A DNA stretch of 64,000 nucleotides from CAIOYC01 sp038327995 (GTDB lineage Bacteria; Pseudomonadota; Alphaproteobacteria; Caulobacterales; Caulobacteraceae). A model generated the notes under the pieces. That model had not been told where the DNA came from and searched no databases. It worked only from the letters and a program-made list of their open reading frames with translations. The stretch lies in assembly GCA_038327995.1 (NCBI GenBank), contig JBBQLP010000009.1, forward strand, positions 1 through 64,000. Direction: 5' to 3'. Below are positions 60,408 through 64,000 of the stretch, in pieces; position 1 is the stretch's first letter; each line of letters begins with the position of its first letter. The translations under genes were made by a program, and so were the position numbers.

Positions 60408-61104
60408 AGAGGGTCTCGATGGCGTCGAACTCCGGGTCCACCACCCGAAACTTCTTGCGCATCCGCTTGACGTGGCTGTCGATCGTGCGGTCGTCCACAT
60501 AGACCTGATCGTCGTAGGCGGCGTCCATCAGGTTGTCGCGGCTCTTTACGAAGCCGGGGCGCTGGGCGAGCGATTGCAGTAGCAGAAACTCTGTCACCGT
60601 CAGCTTCACCGCCTTGCCTTCCCACAGGCAATCGTGCCGGGCGGGATCGAGGGTCAGCTTGCCGCGCTTCAGCGGCTTGGACGCCGCCATCGCCGACTGT
60701 TGCGCTGCGGAGCCGGGTTCGTGGTGTTCGTCGTCCTCGCCGTCGCGGGCGCGCCGCAGCACCGCCTTCACCCGCTCGATCAGGAGGCGCTGGGAAAAGG
60801 GCTTATGGATGTAATCGTCGGCCCCGAGGTTGAAGCCAAGGATTTCGTCGATCTCCTCGTCCTTGGAGGTCAGCATGATGACCGGCATCTCGGAGGTCTG
60901 GCGCAGGCGCCGCAGCACCTCCATCCCGTCCATGCGGGGCATCTTCACATCGAGGATCACCAGATCGGGCGGATCGGACTCCAGCGAAGCGAGGCCCGAG
61001 GCGCCGTCGTGAAGCGCCTTGACGGTGTGGCCGTGGCTTTCGAGGGCCAAGGACACGGATGCGACGATGTTTTCGTCGTCGTCTATGAGTGTGATGTTCG
61101 CCAT
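60376..61104 (-). CDS. chvI: ChvI-type OmpR-family response regulator
   Basis: A 242-residue regulator. The receiver has LIDDDENI, phospho-Asp52 in ILDVKMPRMDG, TSKDEE and IHKPFS. After an unusual His/Asp/Glu-rich linker (DGEDDEHHEPGSAAQQ), the winged helix has VKLTVTEFLLLQSLAQRPG and YVDDRTIDSHVKRMRKKF and ends YGVGYRYRET. The ATG at 61104 follows CAGGCGA. It heads an operon with chvG, hprK, EIIA and HPr, joining envelope-stress signalling and PTS regulation. It is divergent from the unknown gene at 61173. Confidence 0.94.
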   Translation of the reverse strand: MANITLIDDDENIVASVSLALESHGHTVKALHDGASGLASLESDPPDLVILDVKMPRMDGMEVLRRLRQTSEMPVIMLTSKDEEIDEILGFNLGADDYIHKPFSQRLLIERVKAVLRRARDGEDDEHHEPGSAAQQSAMAASKPLKRGKLTLDPARHDCLWEGKAVKLTVTEFLLLQSLAQRPGFVKSRDNLMDAAYDDQVYVDDRTIDSHVKRMRKKFRVVDPEFDAIETLYGVGYRYRET

Positions 61105-61172
61105 GTCGCCTGAAATTGGTCGCAACGCCCCGCCTATGCAAGCTCTGCCGTTCCTGTGGCAGGGTTAAGGCG

Positions 61173-62918
61173 ATGGAAAGCATGGCGCCTCACGCTTGGT
61201 GCATGGAAAGGCCACAGGTTCATTTTGAGCTTTTTGTCCGCCGCAAGGTGAACGCTCCCTGGTCGCTGGCTCAGGCGAGCGAGGACCGCGTCCGAATTGT
61301 CGAACTGGCGGACGAGATGCTGGCCGATGACCGCGCCGCCGCCGTTCGCGTGACCAAGGAAACGCTGGACCCGGAAACCCGCGAGTTTCGCACCATCACC
61401 CTGCTTTCCAAGGGGGCGGTGGATGCGCACAGGGGGCCGAAGATTCGCGAGGTGGACGACTGTCCCCTCTGCATCACCACGCAGGACCTCTACACCGTCC
61501 ATGCCCGCGATCGGATTTCGCGCCTTCTGGAGGGATGGTTGCGGCGCAAGTCGGTCACACCATTCGAGCTGCTGCATCGCCCCGACCTGATCGAGCAACT
61601 TGACGCTTCGGGAGTGGAAATCCTGCACGCAGTGCAGAAAATCGCAGTCCCGGAAGCCCAGGCGCGCGGAAAGACCACCCATGAAATGGTTCGCGTCTTT
61701 CAGAAACTGGTGGAGGACGGAATCAAGCGTTTGATCGCCGACGGCCGCAAGAACCGGTTTCCTGATGTTGACGCGACTGGGTTCGCCAAGGCTGCGGAGG
61801 CGCTAAGCAACGAGCCAGAGCGCGCTTATCTGTTGAGCGGCGGCGTCGCCGCGCATATCGCCCAAGCAAAAACCTGGGGCGAGAAGGTCAATATGCTGCT
61901 CGACCTTGCCGACCAGGCGCCCGTGGCTGGACGGGCGCGGGGTTTGGCGCTGCAAGTGCTGGAACAGCCGCTTGCCGAGATCGTCTCTCTGAGGGCCGGT
62001 CTGGCGGACCTGGTCGGGGCCGACCTCGATCTTGGCGGCAGCGTTGCGGCCTGCACCCGCATCGCCGCCGAGGCGCAGGTGAAGGCTGTGCTGGCCTTTG
62101 ACCCCAGTCTACATACACTGATCCCGCCCCTGAATCACGCCGCCGGGCGTCTTGCCGTCTGGCTACAGAAGGATGCCTTTGAGGCCGTCCGCGCCAGTCT
62201 CGGCCGAAGGGTGCTTCACGAACTGACCGGCCCTCGGCGCCTGCGCCCTTCCGATCCCGAGGGCGAGATCGCCATCCTGCGGGCCCTCGCCATGGCGCTC
62301 ACCGCCTCCGCGCCCGCCCTCATGCCGCTGGAAGACGTGCAGGCCGCTTTTGTGCAGCGCTCCAAGGCGCTGGTGGGCAGCGATTTCGTCGACGGCTATC
62401 TGAAAGGCCGCGAAACCGCCCTGGCCGAGGTCGAGGCCCTGATCCGGCTGGCCGAGAACGTGGCGGGAGGCGTGAACAAGCGCGCCGCCGCCCGGTGGAT
62501 CGATTCAGCCGTCGGCGCCCTGCGGTTCGAGAAGGAGCTGCGCTCCGGCGCCTCGTCCCCCGCCTCCCGACTCGCCACCCTCGCCGACCTGCAACGTGGG
62601 GTGAAGAAGACGGGGCTGTCGGAGACCGAGGAGCAGGCCATCTTCGCCAAATTGTCGGCCATTGGGGCTTTGATCGAGGCAGACTTCAAGTTGATGGGCC
62701 TGATCGCCCGCTCCGACGGTCCCCTGACCCAGCGGCTGACGCTTCTGTTGCGCTTTGCCTGCGCCGAGTCTGGCCCGACAGGCCCCGTGGCCGAACGCGC
62801 CCGCTCCGAGGCGCTAAAGTTACTGCGCGAGCCCAGCAGTCGCGCCGAGCTCGCGAAGGCCCCCGAAGCCCTGGAACGGGTCAAGGGCCTGTTGGTCGAG
62901 GCGGGACTGGCGGCATAG
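61173..62918 (+). CDS. Conserved hypothetical protein, divergent from chvI
   Basis: A protein of about 581 residues that I do not recognise. The N-terminal ~90 residues (HFELFVRRKVNAPW, AAAVRVTKETLDPETREF) look like a small alpha/beta domain. A Cys pair follows (DDCPLCITTQDLYTVHARDR), possibly metal-binding. The rest is helical and Ala/Leu-rich, with no signal peptide or membrane helix. The ATG at 61173 has AGGG upstream; ATG 61203 (MERPQVHFELF) is an alternative nearer the conserved start. Its starting point only ~70 bases from chvI suggests shared regulation. Confidence 0.75.
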   Translation: MESMAPHAWCMERPQVHFELFVRRKVNAPWSLAQASEDRVRIVELADEMLADDRAAAVRVTKETLDPETREFRTITLLSKGAVDAHRGPKIREVDDCPLCITTQDLYTVHARDRISRLLEGWLRRKSVTPFELLHRPDLIEQLDASGVEILHAVQKIAVPEAQARGKTTHEMVRVFQKLVEDGIKRLIADGRKNRFPDVDATGFAKAAEALSNEPERAYLLSGGVAAHIAQAKTWGEKVNMLLDLADQAPVAGRARGLALQVLEQPLAEIVSLRAGLADLVGADLDLGGSVAACTRIAAEAQVKAVLAFDPSLHTLIPPLNHAAGRLAVWLQKDAFEAVRASLGRRVLHELTGPRRLRPSDPEGEIAILRALAMALTASAPALMPLEDVQAAFVQRSKALVGSDFVDGYLKGRETALAEVEALIRLAENVAGGVNKRAAARWIDSAVGALRFEKELRSGASSPASRLATLADLQRGVKKTGLSETEEQAIFAKLSAIGALIEADFKLMGLIARSDGPLTQRLTLLLRFACAESGPTGPVAERARSEALKLLREPSSRAELAKAPEALERVKGLLVEAGLAA

Positions 62919-62959
62919 CCCCGCCTGTGGAGGCGGCGAGGGATAAGACACCAAGACCT

Positions 62960-64000
62960 TCAGGTCGAAGGCGCAGCAGTCTCCGCCACCGGCCCATCAA
63001 CGATCCCCGCCTCAGCCTTCAGGCGCCGCATCAGCCCTCCCGTCAGATACCCATCCGCTGGCAGGCCGCGCGAGGCCTGCCAGGCCTTGGCCGCCTTGCG
63101 GGTGCCCGTTCCGATGGCGCCGTCTATCCCCCCGGGATCGAAGCCAAGCTGGGCCAGTGCGCGCTGGGCGCCGATGCGGTCGTTCAGCGTGGTCGGTTGG
63201 TCGACGGGCCAAACCTGCACCAGCGGCCCCGCCCCGCCGATCCGGTCGGCAAGGAGCCCCACGGCGAGCGCGTAGGAGGTGGAATTGTTGTAGGCGCGGA
63301 TGGCGTAGTGGTTGGGGAAGGCGAGGAAGCCCGGCCCCTGCCAGCCCATCGGCATAAGCAGTTTGGCGCTCTCGTTCTCGTCGGCGGGACGTGTCGCCCG
63401 TCCGTCGGCGTTGCGCACCCCGAGCGCCGCCCATTCGGAGGGATGGCGGCCAGCATCTTCGACCAGACCGTAGTCGAACCCCCGTTGCGGCACGATCACC
63501 TCCCGCGCCCAGCTTTCCTCGGCGCGCCATGCGGCCTTGCGCGAGAGGAAGTTGGCTGTGGAAGCCAGAGCGTCGGCGGAGGAGCCCCAGATGTCGCGCT
63601 TGCCGTCTCCGTCTCCATCGACGGCGAAGCTGAGATAGTCGGCGGGTGTGAACTGGGTCTGACCCATGGCGCCCGCCCACGAGCCCCGAAGCTGACCGCG
63701 CGTCGCTTCGCCGGTGAAGACGATGCGCAGCGCCGCCAGAAGCTGACCTTCGGCGAAATCGCGCCTGCGCCCCTGGGCGGCGAGGGTGGCGAGCGAGCGG
63801 ATCACATCGCTCGTCCCCTGGATCGAACCGAAGGCAGACTCGATGCCCCAGATGGCGACGATGATCTCACCGGGCACACCATAGTGGTCTATCAGTGGGG
63901 TTAGATACCGGGCGTTCTCGCCCATCTTCGCCTGGCCCTGTGCGATGCGGCTCGGCGAAACGGCGGAGGCCAGATAGTCGCTGATCGGGCGCGACAATTC
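62960..64000 (-). CDS. Lytic murein transglycosylase B with peptidoglycan-binding domain, 5' end cut by window
   Basis: At least 346 residues of a periplasmic MltB-family enzyme that cleaves the peptidoglycan glycan backbone. The catalytic Glu is in AIWGIESAFGSIQG, and WAGAMGQTQFTPADYLSFAV is the family landmark. A C-terminal PG-binding domain reads RALAQLGFDPGGIDGAIGTG and TRKAAKAWQASRGLPADGYL. The frame is open to position 64000, and SRPISDYLASAVS is internal in relatives, so the signal peptide and first residues lie to the right of the window. A small hairpin (CCGCCT-GTGG-AGGCGG, 62921-62936) separates it from the convergent gene. Confidence 0.93.
   Translation of the reverse strand, partial: ELSRPISDYLASAVSPSRIAQGQAKMGENARYLTPLIDHYGVPGEIIVAIWGIESAFGSIQGTSDVIRSLATLAAQGRRRDFAEGQLLAALRIVFTGEATRGQLRGSWAGAMGQTQFTPADYLSFAVDGDGDGKRDIWGSSADALASTANFLSRKAAWRAEESWAREVIVPQRGFDYGLVEDAGRHPSEWAALGVRNADGRATRPADENESAKLLMPMGWQGPGFLAFPNHYAIRAYNNSTSYALAVGLLADRIGGAGPLVQVWPVDQPTTLNDRIGAQRALAQLGFDPGGIDGAIGTGTRKAAKAWQASRGLPADGYLTGGLMRRLKAEAGIVDGPVAETAAPST

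Noticed and set aside
1..64000. CRISPR arrays, tRNA or rRNA genes, intact insertion sequences, prophage genes
   Set aside because: No regularly spaced repeats, no T-loop/cloverleaf pattern and no intact transposase or phage structural gene were found on reading both strands.

Overview
The window is high-GC alphaproteobacterial DNA, most likely from the Caulobacterales (Caulobacter, Brevundimonas or Phenylobacterium type). The evidence is the chvI-chvG-hprK-EIIA-HPr order, a short alphaproteobacterial HprK, a MucR/Ros-family regulator, a large TonB-dependent receptor, and rpe coupled to a heparinase II/III-like gene. No rRNA or tRNA genes and no CRISPR array were seen. The species is inferred, not proven.

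Positions 1-12,050 look accessory. Intact genes are two hybrid histidine kinases, a TauD/TfdA dioxygenase, an ankyrin protein, and a catabolic cluster in which a Rieske oxygenase gene diverges from a DUF3237 / tandem-HxlR / NADP-oxidoreductase operon across a palindrome. Between them lie several broken genes found by reading the gaps in all frames: a DUF4239-like fragment, a receiver-domain stub joined to the tail of a type B carboxylesterase, a frameshifted piece of an error-prone DNA polymerase (DnaE2), an SDR start, an IS6-family transposase piece, and a decayed MotA/TolQ/ExbB-type channel gene. The pattern is of a region that has taken up and lost DNA repeatedly.

Positions 12,056-23,000 hold Dps, SelO (protein adenylyltransferase), a TonB-dependent receptor, and a minus-strand group encoding an aldehyde dehydrogenase, a feruloyl-CoA-synthase-like enzyme and an HSL-type esterase. 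A pair of inverted, co-varying REP-like palindromes lies inside this group, and a promoter with an operator in its spacer precedes it. A small winged-helix regulator and its membrane-protein partner follow.

Positions 23,100-31,200 encode exported functions: a TPR protein, an S10-type carboxypeptidase, a porin and PstS preceded by a five-repeat Pho box, carbonic anhydrase, and a penicillin-acylase-type Ntn hydrolase. Positions 31,200-48,700 are mostly housekeeping: a zinc-ligand-free MucR homologue, an SDHAF4-like protein, RsmB, Rpe coupled to a heparinase-like protein and a CapD-type sugar epimerase, BioB coupled to a cation efflux protein, ArgG, small membrane proteins and lipoproteins, a metallophosphoesterase and a lipid kinase. 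Positions 48,800-64,000 hold a third hybrid kinase, an ABC exporter whose permease is fused to an M1 aminopeptidase, a fumarylpyruvate hydrolase / maleylpyruvate isomerase-like pair, the ChvIG-PTS regulatory operon, a large unrecognised protein, and a lytic transglycosylase cut by the right edge.
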